A stretch of 64,000 nucleotides of DNA from Owenweeksia sp. (GCA_028285465.1 JANQPD010000023.1:111536-175535), one strand, 5' to 3'. Positions 17,893-27,706 are shown, counted from the first letter of the stretch. Numbers and translations: made by a program. The notes: generated by a model from the sequence alone, not told the origin.

Positions 17893-20289
17893 ATGTATTT
17901 ATTAAAAAAACTACGCCCGATCGCGTTGAGTGTTTTGTTTCTCAGCGCATTTTCTATACAAGCGCAGGAAGATACACTGCGCATTATGCAATACAACGTA
18001 TTGCAGCTAACGAGCAATAGCAGCTCTTACAGCCGGGTTGATAACCACCTCAAGCAAATCATCCAGTATGCCCAACCTGACATTATACTGGTAAATGAAG
18101 TGATTAATTCTACTGCTGCAAACTATATCCTTACCAATGCCCTGAATGTTGATGGCATAACGCATTATGACAAAGGAAATTTCAACAATGCTTCCAGCCT
18201 GAATAACGCCATGTTTTATAACTCTGAAAAGCTGACTTTTGTGAGCCAGGACGCTATTGCCGCTTCGCCAAGGCCGGCAGATGGCTATCGTTTTTACTAT
18301 AATGATCCCAATTTATCCTTTCACCAAGACACGGTCTTTTTGCATACCTATGTAGTACACTTGAAAGCCGGTTCTTCTTCCAGCAATGCCAATCAGCGGA
18401 AAAATGCCGCTATTGCGATCCGGAATGTATTGGATGCCAAAGCAAATACAGACAATCATTTTATAGTAGGGGATCTGAATGTATACAACAGTTCTGAAGC
18501 AGCTTATCAAACGCTTTTAGGTGCTGGGAATTGTCAATTCTTCGACCCCATCAGTACTCCCGGTATCTGGCATGCAACAGCTGCTTTTGCACCCATTCAT
18601 ACCCAATCTACCAATACCCCGGCAGCCGGTGGGGCGGGTGGAGGAATGGATGACCGGTTTGACTTTATCCTCAGCACAAATGATGTAATACAAGGATCTA
18701 ACCGGATTAAATACGTAAGCAACACGTATAAAGCACTTGGAAATGACGGAAATCGCTTTAATAAGGCCCTGCAGTCGGCCCCTGCAAATACGCAATACCC
18801 GGCTGACCTGGTCGATGACCTTTACCGGATGTCTGACCACATTCCCGTAATTGCTGATTTCTCTATAGACCTGCCTGCCGGGCCGGTAGCTGGAGTAGGC
18901 CCTTGTGCTGATCTCTTTTTCTCGGAATATATAGAAGGAGCTTCTGCTAACCGGGCACTTGAATTGTATAACCCAACCTCTTCCACTATACAACTGAATA
19001 ACTATGAACTGCATTTCTACCCCGACGGTACCACTACGCTTCCTCCATACCGAAGAGTTGCGCTTTCCGGGAGCATTTTGGCCGAAAGTACTTTCATTCT
19101 GGGCGCCCCCAATGCAGCAAGCGGCATCTCGGCTATAACAAACCTGGTAGTAAACCAATTGGATAGTTTGTTAACAGGGAATGACGCAGTGCTTCTCTAC
19201 AACACACAAACACAGGATACATTGGATATTTTCGGAAGCATTGGCCAAAACCCGGGCTCCGGTGGTTGGAATGTCGGTGCGGGATCTACCGTGAACCATA
19301 CGCTGGTACGTAAAGACTATGTAAACCAGGGAGAGCTTGTTTGGGCGCAAGCTGCGGGGCAATGGTTGGTATACAGTCAGGATTTTATCGATTCTTTAGG
19401 TACGCATGAGATGTACCCCTGTAATCCGCCCAATCAATGCCCGGAGTTGTTTATTTCCGAGTACCTGGAAGGATCAAACCAAAACAGAGCCGTAGAAATT
19501 TACAACCCTTCTTCAACTCCTGTAGTGTTAAATGGGAATTATAGTATACGTGTATATACAGATGGTTCCACCAACTTTTTCGAAACAGGGCTGAATGGCG
19601 TGATTTATCCAAACGATGTTTTTGTTCTTTCCAATGGCTTTGCTTCGCTTGCGGGGATAAACAACAACTCTGATCAATCGGAATCTTTTCCCAACTTAGC
19701 CATATCCCTTGCTTCGGGCAATGATGCGGTGGCCCTGTTTAAGGGGTTTGATACCCTGGATGTAATTGGTGTTATTGGTCAAAATCCCGGCAATTCATGG
19801 ACTGTATTGGGTACCAATGGTGTAAATGGAAGTACGGAGAATTACACCTTGGTAAGAGACTCCTCAGTACAAGGAGGCGAAACAAACTGGACGCTTGGTG
19901 CAGGACAATGGGAGGTATATGCGCAGGATGAAGATAGTTACATGGGAAGCCACTATATGCGTTCATGTCCGGCTGCGCTCTCCAAGACAGCGGATGAAGC
20001 GGTATTAGACATAGATGCCGCGGAACTCGAATCTCCACTATTCCGGATTTACCCCAATCCCAATTCCGGTACCTTCTTTTTAAAAGCAGCATTGGCAAAC
20101 CAAGAGCAAGTACACATACAGGTAAGGGACCTATCAGGGAAACAGGTATACAGTGTGTATGATAAGCAAGAGGGGGCAGCTTTGCTTCAACACACAATAC
20201 GGGTAGGAAAGGTTCCTGCAGGTATGTACATTGTAACTGTGCGCAACACCAAAAGCACGCTGTCTGCCAAAGTAGTTATACAGCACTAA
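17893..20289 (+). CDS. Secreted endonuclease/exonuclease/phosphatase-fold protein with two lamin-tail domains and T9SS tail
   Basis: A 798-residue exported enzyme. After a signal peptide (1-25) comes an endonuclease/exonuclease/phosphatase domain (about 28-330) with the expected catalytic blocks: IMQYNVLQ, the Glu in ILVNEVIN, FIVGDLNVYN, and the terminal SDHIPVIADF. Two lamin-tail domains follow (about 338-490, LFFSEYIEGASANRALELYNP; about 515-680, LFISEYLEGSNQNRAVEIYNP), then a T9SS type A sorting domain (about 720-798; FRIYPNPNSGTF, PAGMYIVTV). It may degrade extracellular DNA or act as a surface phosphodiesterase; the fold does not settle the substrate. It has its own terminator at 20315-20350. 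Confidence 0.9.
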   Translation: MYLLKKLRPIALSVLFLSAFSIQAQEDTLRIMQYNVLQLTSNSSSYSRVDNHLKQIIQYAQPDIILVNEVINSTAANYILTNALNVDGITHYDKGNFNNASSLNNAMFYNSEKLTFVSQDAIAASPRPADGYRFYYNDPNLSFHQDTVFLHTYVVHLKAGSSSSNANQRKNAAIAIRNVLDAKANTDNHFIVGDLNVYNSSEAAYQTLLGAGNCQFFDPISTPGIWHATAAFAPIHTQSTNTPAAGGAGGGMDDRFDFILSTNDVIQGSNRIKYVSNTYKALGNDGNRFNKALQSAPANTQYPADLVDDLYRMSDHIPVIADFSIDLPAGPVAGVGPCADLFFSEYIEGASANRALELYNPTSSTIQLNNYELHFYPDGTTTLPPYRRVALSGSILAESTFILGAPNAASGISAITNLVVNQLDSLLTGNDAVLLYNTQTQDTLDIFGSIGQNPGSGGWNVGAGSTVNHTLVRKDYVNQGELVWAQAAGQWLVYSQDFIDSLGTHEMYPCNPPNQCPELFISEYLEGSNQNRAVEIYNPSSTPVVLNGNYSIRVYTDGSTNFFETGLNGVIYPNDVFVLSNGFASLAGINNNSDQSESFPNLAISLASGNDAVALFKGFDTLDVIGVIGQNPGNSWTVLGTNGVNGSTENYTLVRDSSVQGGETNWTLGAGQWEVYAQDEDSYMGSHYMRSCPAALSKTADEAVLDIDAAELESPLFRIYPNPNSGTFFLKAALANQEQVHIQVRDLSGKQVYSVYDKQEGAALLQHTIRVGKVPAGMYIVTVRNTKSTLSAKVVIQH

Positions 20290-20314
20290 TTGAGGCAAGG
20301 CCATAAGAGGAAGT

Positions 20315-20350
20315 ACCCCCTTTTGCATAAAAGCAAAAGGGGGTTTTCTT
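20315..20350 (+). terminator. Rho-independent terminator after the secreted nuclease-fold gene
   Basis: A perfect 11-bp stem CCCCCTTTTGC / GCAAAAGGGGG (20316-20326 and 20333-20343) with a 6-nt loop and a TTTTCTT tail, 26 nt after the stop. Confidence 0.9.
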
Positions 20351-20679
20351 ATCAAAGAAGCATACTTTATTTCTTATCAACATAAATATTTGATTGTCAA
20401 AATCTTAGTGTTTAGGATGCCATGGAAACCTAAGCGAACCATGGTGGGAGTGCTTTTAAGTAAGGGCTAAGCAGGTATTTAATGTAGCATAAGTATCAAT
20501 ATAGCACTTTAACCAACAATTCTTTAGGCTTTGTTATAGACTTATTTGCTTCTTCATTGGCAGAGAATTCTATACTACAGCATTACATTATCTAAAGATT
20601 AACGCAGTATTAAAAAAGTGAGAATAGGCCTACAGGGTATTTACAAGCGGTACTTTTGATGAGCAACAAATCGTGACTT
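20351..20679 (+). other. A+T-rich intergenic region
   Basis: 329 nt without a convincing gene between a terminator and the orphan gene at 20680. The only signal I can support is the -7 element near its end (20651-20658). Its composition is as A+T-rich as the gene that follows. Confidence 0.4.
20651..20658 (+). promoter_or_regulatory. -7 promoter element of the orphan gene at 20680
   Basis: TACTTTTG matches TAnnTTTG and is the same octamer seen before 27817, 37320 and truA. It lies 21 nt before the ATG. No clear -33 TTTG is present at the right spacing. Confidence 0.5.
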
Positions 20680-22089
20680 ATGGATTATTTGATTAAGGCA
20701 CTGCAAAACTTAACGGCCAAAGAGAGTTATCTTCTTCGCAATAAAATCAGGAAACAAGAGAAAAAAACAAAACTTCTTAAAGCTGTACAGGATCAAAAAC
20801 TATTCTCTAATAAAGAATTGAGCAAAGCAATATCATATGGGGACAATTTGACAAATCTTTATACCTTAAAAAGTAGATTATTAGAAGATATAATATCTGT
20901 AAAGTTAGAACTAAATAGAAACGAGAAATTAGAAGCCAAGGAAATGGTGCAAAATTTGCGCTTGTTCCTATACTCCAAGGATTACAGCATACTTTTAAGG
21001 CAACTAAAAGTGCTTAAAAAAAAGTGTATCGAGTTTGAATTTTACAATGAGCTAAGGGAGATATGCTTCTGTTACATGCTGTTAAACAAACATGACCACA
21101 AAAAGCTAAGCTATTATCGATCCTTACTCAGGGAATCTGCTTACAAGCAGAAGTTGGTTGATGAAATTGAAGAGATCTTTTATTTAGAAATATTGGATGG
21201 GGAAAATCTATTCTTCTATTACCATAATAGTGAATACTACAAACTCGAAAAGAAGGTAAAGGAAATAGATAAAATATACAATTCACTTGAAAGTAAAGGG
21301 GCTCTTTTTTTAAAGCTTAGCAGCGAAGTGATCTTGTGTTTGAATTCCTCTCCAACACCCTCTGACCTGTTTTCCATACAAGCCAAAATGCAAGCTTTAT
21401 CAGAGGTATACTCCGATTCAGTTGTCTCTTATAGGTATCCAAACTGCGAAGTAGCAATAGAATGTTTGTTTAGCAAATATTACTATTTGAGCGGTAACGA
21501 AATTGAGTTTAGAAAGAAACAAGCGAATATAGCAGAAAGTGTTAAAACCATTCGTGGATACAAAATGTTTGATTCTACTTTTTTGTACTACATATATACC
21601 GAAATACTCTTTTTAGTAAAAAATACAGATTATAAAGGTGTTGTAAGGTTTATAGAAAACTCCATTCCTGAAAAATTTGAACCTTCTGATTTAACTACCA
21701 TTCCGGCCTTTCAATATTTAAGGGCTTTAAGCGAGTTTTATAAAGGAAATCACTTAAAGAGCTCTTCGGTATTGATTAGGTCTAGAGTATACTTTTCTTA
21801 CTTGGATAATCTCTCTTCCTGGATAGCTATTGAAAACATATTATTGAATATAATAAATTCAATAATATATAACGACTTTTCTACGATAAGCGCGGAATTA
21901 AGCTATTTGAGCAGGATACTTAAAAAATACGACCACGAAAAAAAACTGATGCTGGTCATCAGAAATTTTGTAAAGAAGGTAAACCAGGCAAAAAGAAATG
22001 GGGATTTGGTAGTAAAGGATGTGAACCAGGATATAAATGTCATACGAAAAGAGTGGAGTGTATTTCGTTTGGTAAAAATGGATATCTAA
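20680..22089 (+). CDS. Unrecognised alpha-helical protein, A+T-rich orphan
   Basis: A 469-residue protein that I do not recognise. It has no signal peptide and no membrane segment, so it should be cytoplasmic. The sequence is rich in Lys, Glu, Leu and Tyr and looks wholly alpha-helical, with a highly charged start (LTAKESYLLRNKIRKQEKK) and a possible TPR- or HEAT-like middle (LYTLKSRLLEDIIS, LFLKLSSEVILCL, FQYLRALSEFYKGNHL). The gene is visibly richer in A+T, with AT-ending codons, than every neighbour, which suggests recent transfer. It interrupts a run of secreted T9SS proteins and is followed after 39 nt by the next one, so the two may share a transcript. Confidence 0.7.
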   Translation: MDYLIKALQNLTAKESYLLRNKIRKQEKKTKLLKAVQDQKLFSNKELSKAISYGDNLTNLYTLKSRLLEDIISVKLELNRNEKLEAKEMVQNLRLFLYSKDYSILLRQLKVLKKKCIEFEFYNELREICFCYMLLNKHDHKKLSYYRSLLRESAYKQKLVDEIEEIFYLEILDGENLFFYYHNSEYYKLEKKVKEIDKIYNSLESKGALFLKLSSEVILCLNSSPTPSDLFSIQAKMQALSEVYSDSVVSYRYPNCEVAIECLFSKYYYLSGNEIEFRKKQANIAESVKTIRGYKMFDSTFLYYIYTEILFLVKNTDYKGVVRFIENSIPEKFEPSDLTTIPAFQYLRALSEFYKGNHLKSSSVLIRSRVYFSYLDNLSSWIAIENILLNIINSIIYNDFSTISAELSYLSRILKKYDHEKKLMLVIRNFVKKVNQAKRNGDLVVKDVNQDINVIRKEWSVFRLVKMDI

Positions 22090-22128
22090 TCTTGAAAAAG
22101 GATTAAATCAAAAGATTTACTCTGCGTC

Positions 22129-24924
22129 ATGAAAAGTAAAGTTTACTGGATATTGATCCTATGTTTTTCCGGGTATGTAGTAAAAGCACAGGTGGATGAC
22201 CTAATGATTACAGAATACATAGATAGCCAGAGTGGGAATGGAGGTGCGATAAAGATATTTAACCCAACTGGCGACACAATCGACTTAACGAGCTATGAAG
22301 TTATAAGTATCAACAACGGAGGAACATGTCAATCCACAACTTCCTTAAACGGAATGCTGGCCCCCTCGGAGGCGATTGTTGGTTATTTTAGATCTTATGA
22401 TGACCCTCCTAATAACTGTCCCCCGGGAGACTTCATTTTCAGTACTTGTGGGTGGAATGGGGATGACCATGTCGGCATAAGGAAAGGGGGAGTATATGTG
22501 GACATGGTAAATAATCCTGCGATTGCCGTCGGGCCTAACGTAAGCGGTACGTTTAATGGCCTTTTTAAAACCCACCTAGTCAGGCAAAGCTCCAATTGTA
22601 CCCGCTATACCTCTACCAATGGTACTGATCCCGATTCATGGCCAACAAATCCTTTTACTGTTGTACCCGGTTGGGATGTATATACTGCAAATGGCAGATG
22701 TATCAATGCAGCCAACACTTTTATTCCTTCACGCGATACCACTCATGTAATGCAGGTCTTATGCGCAGGCGACAGCATATTGATTGATGGAGTTTACCGG
22801 GATACCGCGGGCATGTATTACGAAAGTTTCCCCGCCATAAGCGTTTGTGATAGTGTGGTGGCCACACAATTGAGCTTGTTGCCTGTTGAAGATACTGTGT
22901 TGAGCTTTGCTTTTTGCCAGGGAGATAGTGTGCTTGTAAACGGAAAACCCTATAAACTTACAGGAACATACACGGATACGCTGGCTGCCAGTAATGGGTG
23001 TGACAGTATTTTGCACATATCTATCACCACTTCGGCTCCTTCCTCTACGAACGATACCTTATACATCTGCCCTGGAGATAGTGCCGACCTGTTTGGCCGC
23101 TGGATTACCATTCCGGGGGAGTATAGAGATACTTTACCTACCGCCTCGGGGATTTGTGACAGTGTAGTCATCACCCAACTTTATCGTTTTCCAGTAAGGG
23201 ATACCAGCTTTAGTCATTCCATTTGCCAGGGCGACAGCATCTTGTTTGCGGGCAACTATTTTTCTGTCCCGGGAACGTATCGCGATACTTCGCTCAACGG
23301 CTTTGGTTGCGACAGCATAAGCTCGCTTGTATTGTCCGTGGCACCCACCTTTACGTTTTACGATACACTGTACACCTGTCCTGGGGTAGCGGTAAACATT
23401 CATGGAGTACCGGTCAGCAGTCCCGGCGAGTACCGGGATACGCTTATGTCTGGTAATGGTTGTGACAGCGTATTGGTTACACAACTTTACCAGTATGGCG
23501 TCAATGACTCAACATGGAGTGTTTCACTTTGCGATGGAGACACTATCCTTTTTGCAGGCAGTCCTGTTTTTACCTCAGGATCGTACTTTGATACGGCTCA
23601 GACCGCAAATGGCTGCGATAGTGTATTGACCTTAAATGTACTTCTCCTCCCGGGAAAGATTACAAATGAAACGATTCAAAGATGTACCGGAGATAGTGTT
23701 TTGATCAACGGAGTTTGGCAAAGGAATTCGGGAAATTACCGGGAAATATACACCGCTTTTAATGGATGTGACAGCATCTGGAATGTAAGCCTGGTATTTA
23801 ACGCACATTCAGAAACTTTTGATACGGTTTACACCTGCCCGGATGTGCCGGTTCTGGTTTATGGAAACCTGGTTTCTACACACGGTGAATACAGGGATAC
23901 CTTAATGAGTAACGCAGGCTGTGATAGCATTTTAATTACGCAACTCTATACCCACCCAGTCGGGGATTCTGCTTTTACTGTGTCCATCTGCCAGGGAGAG
24001 GCCTACCCGTTTAATGGTCAAAACCTGACAGCCGCAGGGGTCTATAATGATACTCTTAGCAATACCTTTGGTTGCGATAGTGCCATATCCCTTACCTTAA
24101 ATGTCTTACCCGCCCCGGTTGATGTAGTGAACCTCAGCGGTTGTGTAGGAGATACGTTAACCGTCAACGGGAGGTCTTTCACGCAAAGTGGCACCTACGG
24201 AGACACGGCAACCAGCTCTCTTGGTTGCGATAGTGTTACGGTCTATGAAGTGGCGCTATCTTCAGCCGGAGAGCGACTGCTTGAACGTACTTTTTGTGCG
24301 GGTACTTCTGTTATCGTAAATGGCAATGCGTATAGTACAGATACTGCCTTCTCCTATACAAAGCCTGCAGCAACCGGAAGTTGTGATTCCCTGATCAATG
24401 TGGTCATTCGTGAAGAAGCCCTGATAATGGCTGATTTTGATTACTATGTATTCAGAGATGGTTCCAACCAGGTGGATTTCGAGAACTACTCGCAGGGCAC
24501 GGATGCTTACCGTTGGGATTTTGGTGATGGCGATTCCTCTTCTAACGAAAACCCCATTCACTTTTATGACGCGCCCGGAGAGTACGAAGTCATACTGATT
24601 GCCAAAAACTCTGCAGGGTGCGCAGATACCATTGCCTCCTCTCTTTTGGTTCCCGATTACACCCCTGTCGACATACAAGTACCCAATAGCTTCACGCCAA
24701 ACGGGGACGGGATCAACGAGGAGTTTTTTATTTGGTATTCGCGGGATGATATCCTTTTTGAAATCGGGATCTATACCCGTTGGGGGCAAAAGATCTATAC
24801 CTCAAACCGCCTGGATTTCCGTTGGGACGGTACGTTCAACGGGCAGCCTTGCCTGCCGGGCACCTATACGTATCACATATCCGGTGATGTGTTATTGCAC
24901 GGCACTATAACCATCTTAAAATAA
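22129..24924 (+). CDS. Secreted repeat protein with lamin-tail-like N-domain, PKD domain and T9SS type B (CHU_C) tail
   Basis: A 931-residue surface protein. Signal peptide 1-20; a lamin-tail-like domain about 22-190 (DDLMITEYID, SGNGGAIKIFNPTGDTIDL, FSTCGWNGDDHVGI); eleven two-cysteine repeats of about 50 residues (about 203-763), each with a CxGDS-like and a GCDS motif; a PKD domain about 766-845 (YRWDFGDGDSSSNENP, PGEYEVILIAKN); and a gliding-motility-associated C-terminal domain about 850-931 (NSFTPNGDGINEEF, IYTRWGQKIY, FRWDGTFNGQPCLPGTY). The last is the T9SS type B signal. The two Cys per repeat probably form a disulfide, giving a stiff stalk that presents the N-terminal domain. It is a tandem paralogue of the next gene. 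Confidence 0.88.
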   Translation: MKSKVYWILILCFSGYVVKAQVDDLMITEYIDSQSGNGGAIKIFNPTGDTIDLTSYEVISINNGGTCQSTTSLNGMLAPSEAIVGYFRSYDDPPNNCPPGDFIFSTCGWNGDDHVGIRKGGVYVDMVNNPAIAVGPNVSGTFNGLFKTHLVRQSSNCTRYTSTNGTDPDSWPTNPFTVVPGWDVYTANGRCINAANTFIPSRDTTHVMQVLCAGDSILIDGVYRDTAGMYYESFPAISVCDSVVATQLSLLPVEDTVLSFAFCQGDSVLVNGKPYKLTGTYTDTLAASNGCDSILHISITTSAPSSTNDTLYICPGDSADLFGRWITIPGEYRDTLPTASGICDSVVITQLYRFPVRDTSFSHSICQGDSILFAGNYFSVPGTYRDTSLNGFGCDSISSLVLSVAPTFTFYDTLYTCPGVAVNIHGVPVSSPGEYRDTLMSGNGCDSVLVTQLYQYGVNDSTWSVSLCDGDTILFAGSPVFTSGSYFDTAQTANGCDSVLTLNVLLLPGKITNETIQRCTGDSVLINGVWQRNSGNYREIYTAFNGCDSIWNVSLVFNAHSETFDTVYTCPDVPVLVYGNLVSTHGEYRDTLMSNAGCDSILITQLYTHPVGDSAFTVSICQGEAYPFNGQNLTAAGVYNDTLSNTFGCDSAISLTLNVLPAPVDVVNLSGCVGDTLTVNGRSFTQSGTYGDTATSSLGCDSVTVYEVALSSAGERLLERTFCAGTSVIVNGNAYSTDTAFSYTKPAATGSCDSLINVVIREEALIMADFDYYVFRDGSNQVDFENYSQGTDAYRWDFGDGDSSSNENPIHFYDAPGEYEVILIAKNSAGCADTIASSLLVPDYTPVDIQVPNSFTPNGDGINEEFFIWYSRDDILFEIGIYTRWGQKIYTSNRLDFRWDGTFNGQPCLPGTYTYHISGDVLLHGTITILK
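22735..24417 (+). repeat. Eleven tandem two-cysteine coding repeats (about 153 nt each)
   Basis: In-frame repeats with a C-G-D-S motif near the start and GCDS near the end. Units 3, 5 and 8 share an extra signature (TLYxCP, GEYRDTL, then TQLY) and alternate with units of another type (VxDS, CQGDxxxF), so a two-repeat block of about 306 nt appears to have been copied. Confidence 0.8.
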
Positions 24925-25013
24925 GAATCTTAACCATATACGCTTTGTCGCAAAAACTCGAAAAATCAGTAAGACCCAGGGCTTTCTTAAGCCTCTCCTC
25001 GTTTTTAAGAAGC

Positions 25014-27656
25014 ATGGTTACAGCCTTGATTTTCTTGCTGTTCACCCATGTTTCAAAAGCGCAAACGGATGATTTGATGATCGTTGAATACCTGGACTGT
25101 CAAAGTGGAAATGGCGGGGCCATAAAAATCTTTAATCCAACACCGGATACAATTGATCTTAGCCCTTACCAGATCATATCCATTAATAATGGAGGCGCTT
25201 GCCCGGCTACGACAAACCTTTCCGGTCAAATGCTTCCCGGAGCCTCCCTAAGAGCCTATTTTGGTTCGTATACCACCCCTCCGAATAGCTGCACCCCCGG
25301 GGACCTGGTTTTTAACACTTGTGGTTTTAATGGCGATGACCACATCGGTCTTCAAAAAAACGGGGTATATGTAGACATGGTGAATAACCCTACTGTTCAA
25401 AATGCACCAACGGTAAACGGGTCAGTAAATGGCTTGTTGAGAACGCATATTGTCAGGCAAAATACGAATTGTACCCGCTATACTGAGACCAATGGAACAA
25501 CCACTAACTCCTGGCCAACCAACCCCTTTACCAATGTGCCGGGCTGGGATGTTTTCTCCGCTTCAGGCCGCTGTATAGATTCGGCCACCACGTATACTTT
25601 TCAGGGATTTAAGATAGAAGATACTCTACGCATTTGCCAGGGGGATAGTGCATTGATAGGGGGTATTTACAGGTCTGTACCAGGTGTTTACATGGATACC
25701 ATTGCCAGCCAGCTTGCCTGTGATAGCATTCTTGAAGTCACCTTAGAAGTATCCTCTTTCTATAGTGCGCAAAGAAATGCTTCCATTTGTGATGGAGATA
25801 GTGTATTCCTCGAAAATGGGTGGCAAACGGCTCAGGGTGTTTACTTTGATACACTTGCTTATCCCGGCACCTGTGATACCGTCTTAGAAACCTCCTTGCA
25901 GTTGCTCCCTTCGGGGGATACATCTCGTATAAGCCCTGTAATCTGTTCTGGTGGAACGTATAGCTTTCACGGGCAAATGCTTGACACAACAGGGGTTTAT
26001 TATGCACAACTTCAAAACTCCTTTGGCTGCGACAGCATTGTTGAAGCTACATTAACGGTACACCCGGGAGGAGATACAACCCACATACATCCGACTATCT
26101 GTGCCGACAGTACATACTCCTTTTTTGGTCAATCATTGAACACAAGTGGAGTCTATTACGCCACTGCACAAAACATTTTTGGTTGCGACAGCATAATTGA
26201 GGCCAATCTCACCGTAAACAGGGGAGGGGATACCACCATCATAAACCCGGTTATCTGCAGCGACGGCGCGTATTCCTTTTTTGGTCAAGTCCTCTCCGTG
26301 CAAGGGACATATTTCCACCAGCTACAAAATGTTTTTGGCTGCGATAGTGTAATACAAGCCAATCTTAGCGTAAACAGAGGAGGAGATACCACAACAATTC
26401 ATCCTGCGATATGCAGCGATAGTACTTTTTCGTTTCATGGACAATCGCTTTCTATGGCCGGAACGTATTACAGTGCCTTACAAAATGCTTTTGGCTGCGA
26501 CAGTGTCGTAGAAGCTGTATTGACTGTTTTCCCGGATGGGGATACTACTACTATTCATCCGGTTATTTGTAAGGATAGCGCTTTTCTTTTTCATGGGCAG
26601 GTCTTGTCGGTACAGGGGACTTATTACGCCACTTTGCAAACGATACATGGTTGCGACAGTGTTGTTGAGGCGATGCTCTCCGTAAACCGGGGAGGAGACA
26701 CCACCACACTTACACCCGCTATTTGTCAAGGAAGTAGTTACTCCTTTAACAACCGTCAGATAAATCTTGCGGGCACCTATTACGATACCTTACAAAATGT
26801 TTTTGGTTGTGACAGCATTATCGAGGCGGTTCTTACCGTAATTCCGGCAGATACGCTCACAATAACTCCCGAGATCTGTGATGGAGATACGTTTGATTTC
26901 GGAGGACAAATGCTAGTAAGTCCCGGTACGTATTACCGAACCAAGCAAAGCCCGGGCGCCTGTGATACCGTGGTTGAAGCCATTCTGACCCTGGCTACAC
27001 CTCCTTCTAAAAGTTATACCCTTTCTGCTTGTCCTGGCGATACAGTACGCATAGGTGCTTTATCCATTGTGTCGGATACAGCTTTTAGCCTTACCAAAGC
27101 CCACCCCTTTGGTGTTTGCGATTCCCTGATCTCCTACTCGGTTTCCTTTTCTAACATGGAGGCTGACTTTACGTATTTCCAATCGGCAGAAGATTCCAGC
27201 AATGTTCAATTTTTTAATGAAACGCAAAATTTCACAGATCAGCAGTGGTATTTTGGAGATGGAGATAGCAGCAGCGAGGTGTCGCCGGAACATCAATACT
27301 CCGGTCCGGGAGTGTATGATGTACGTTTGGTAGTGCAAAATGCTGCTGGCTGTAAAGACAGCATTACCTACCAGGTGTTTGTGCCATCACCGGAAAACTT
27401 TGAGGTGCCCAATGTATTTAGTCCCAATGGCGATGGTGTAAATGAGTATTTCCAACTCATGCCTTCTGCTTTTATACCCGGTTTTAGAATAGAGATCTAC
27501 AACCGCTGGGGGGGAGTCGTATTTCAATCTTCCAACAGTCGTTTTCAATGGGATGGAAGGCACCAGGGAAGCATATGTGCTGCCGGAGTGTACTATTGGG
27601 TGATCAGTAGGGAGGGAGAAGGGGTAAGAAAAGGTTTTGTTACCCTGGTGCGGTAA
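25014..27656 (+). CDS. Secreted repeat protein, tandem paralogue, with PKD domain and T9SS type B tail
   Basis: A surface protein of 880 residues from the ATG at 25014, which starts a clean signal peptide (MVTALIFLLFTHVSKAQ) and lines up with the upstream paralogue; a TTG at 24945 would add 23 basic residues. A lamin-tail-like domain follows (DDLMIVEYLD, SGNGGAIKIFNPTPDTIDL), then nine two-cysteine repeats and one degenerate unit (about 25606-27153), a PKD domain (QQWYFGDGDSSSEVSPEH), and the T9SS type B C-terminal domain (NVFSPNGDGVNEYF, IYNRWGGVVF, FQWDGRHQG). It is only about 90 nt behind the first paralogue and clearly derives from duplication, but its repeats differ in sequence and are more uniform. 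Likely role: surface stalk or adhesin. Confidence 0.88.
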   Translation: MVTALIFLLFTHVSKAQTDDLMIVEYLDCQSGNGGAIKIFNPTPDTIDLSPYQIISINNGGACPATTNLSGQMLPGASLRAYFGSYTTPPNSCTPGDLVFNTCGFNGDDHIGLQKNGVYVDMVNNPTVQNAPTVNGSVNGLLRTHIVRQNTNCTRYTETNGTTTNSWPTNPFTNVPGWDVFSASGRCIDSATTYTFQGFKIEDTLRICQGDSALIGGIYRSVPGVYMDTIASQLACDSILEVTLEVSSFYSAQRNASICDGDSVFLENGWQTAQGVYFDTLAYPGTCDTVLETSLQLLPSGDTSRISPVICSGGTYSFHGQMLDTTGVYYAQLQNSFGCDSIVEATLTVHPGGDTTHIHPTICADSTYSFFGQSLNTSGVYYATAQNIFGCDSIIEANLTVNRGGDTTIINPVICSDGAYSFFGQVLSVQGTYFHQLQNVFGCDSVIQANLSVNRGGDTTTIHPAICSDSTFSFHGQSLSMAGTYYSALQNAFGCDSVVEAVLTVFPDGDTTTIHPVICKDSAFLFHGQVLSVQGTYYATLQTIHGCDSVVEAMLSVNRGGDTTTLTPAICQGSSYSFNNRQINLAGTYYDTLQNVFGCDSIIEAVLTVIPADTLTITPEICDGDTFDFGGQMLVSPGTYYRTKQSPGACDTVVEAILTLATPPSKSYTLSACPGDTVRIGALSIVSDTAFSLTKAHPFGVCDSLISYSVSFSNMEADFTYFQSAEDSSNVQFFNETQNFTDQQWYFGDGDSSSEVSPEHQYSGPGVYDVRLVVQNAAGCKDSITYQVFVPSPENFEVPNVFSPNGDGVNEYFQLMPSAFIPGFRIEIYNRWGGVVFQSSNSRFQWDGRHQGSICAAGVYYWVISREGEGVRKGFVTLVR
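25606..27153 (+). repeat. Nine to ten tandem two-cysteine coding repeats (about 156 nt each)
   Basis: Units 3 to 8 are closely alike (GGDTT, H or N then P, ICxDS, FHGQ, GTYY, LQN, FGCDS, then NR), more so than the units on either side, which points to recent unit duplication or gene conversion inside the array. Each codes for one C..GD and one GCDS element. Confidence 0.8.
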
Positions 27657-27661
27657 TCTTC

Positions 27662-27706
27662 AACCTTACATGAATTGTGTGAATGAAGTATTAAGTGAAG
27701 GTTTTT
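27662..27706 (+). terminator. Weak candidate terminator after the second repeat protein
   Basis: AACCTT (27662-27667) pairs with AAGGTT (27698-27703) across a long loop and is followed by a TTTC run. The stem is short and partly interrupted, so this is a weak call. Confidence 0.3.

Noticed and set aside
18517..19158. Minus-strand open frame of 213 codons inside the secreted nuclease-fold gene
   Set aside because: A shadow of a clear coding sequence on the other strand, without any recognisable motif.
25606..27153. CRISPR-like regular repeats
   Set aside because: The repeats are coding, about 156 nt, degenerate and without spacers.
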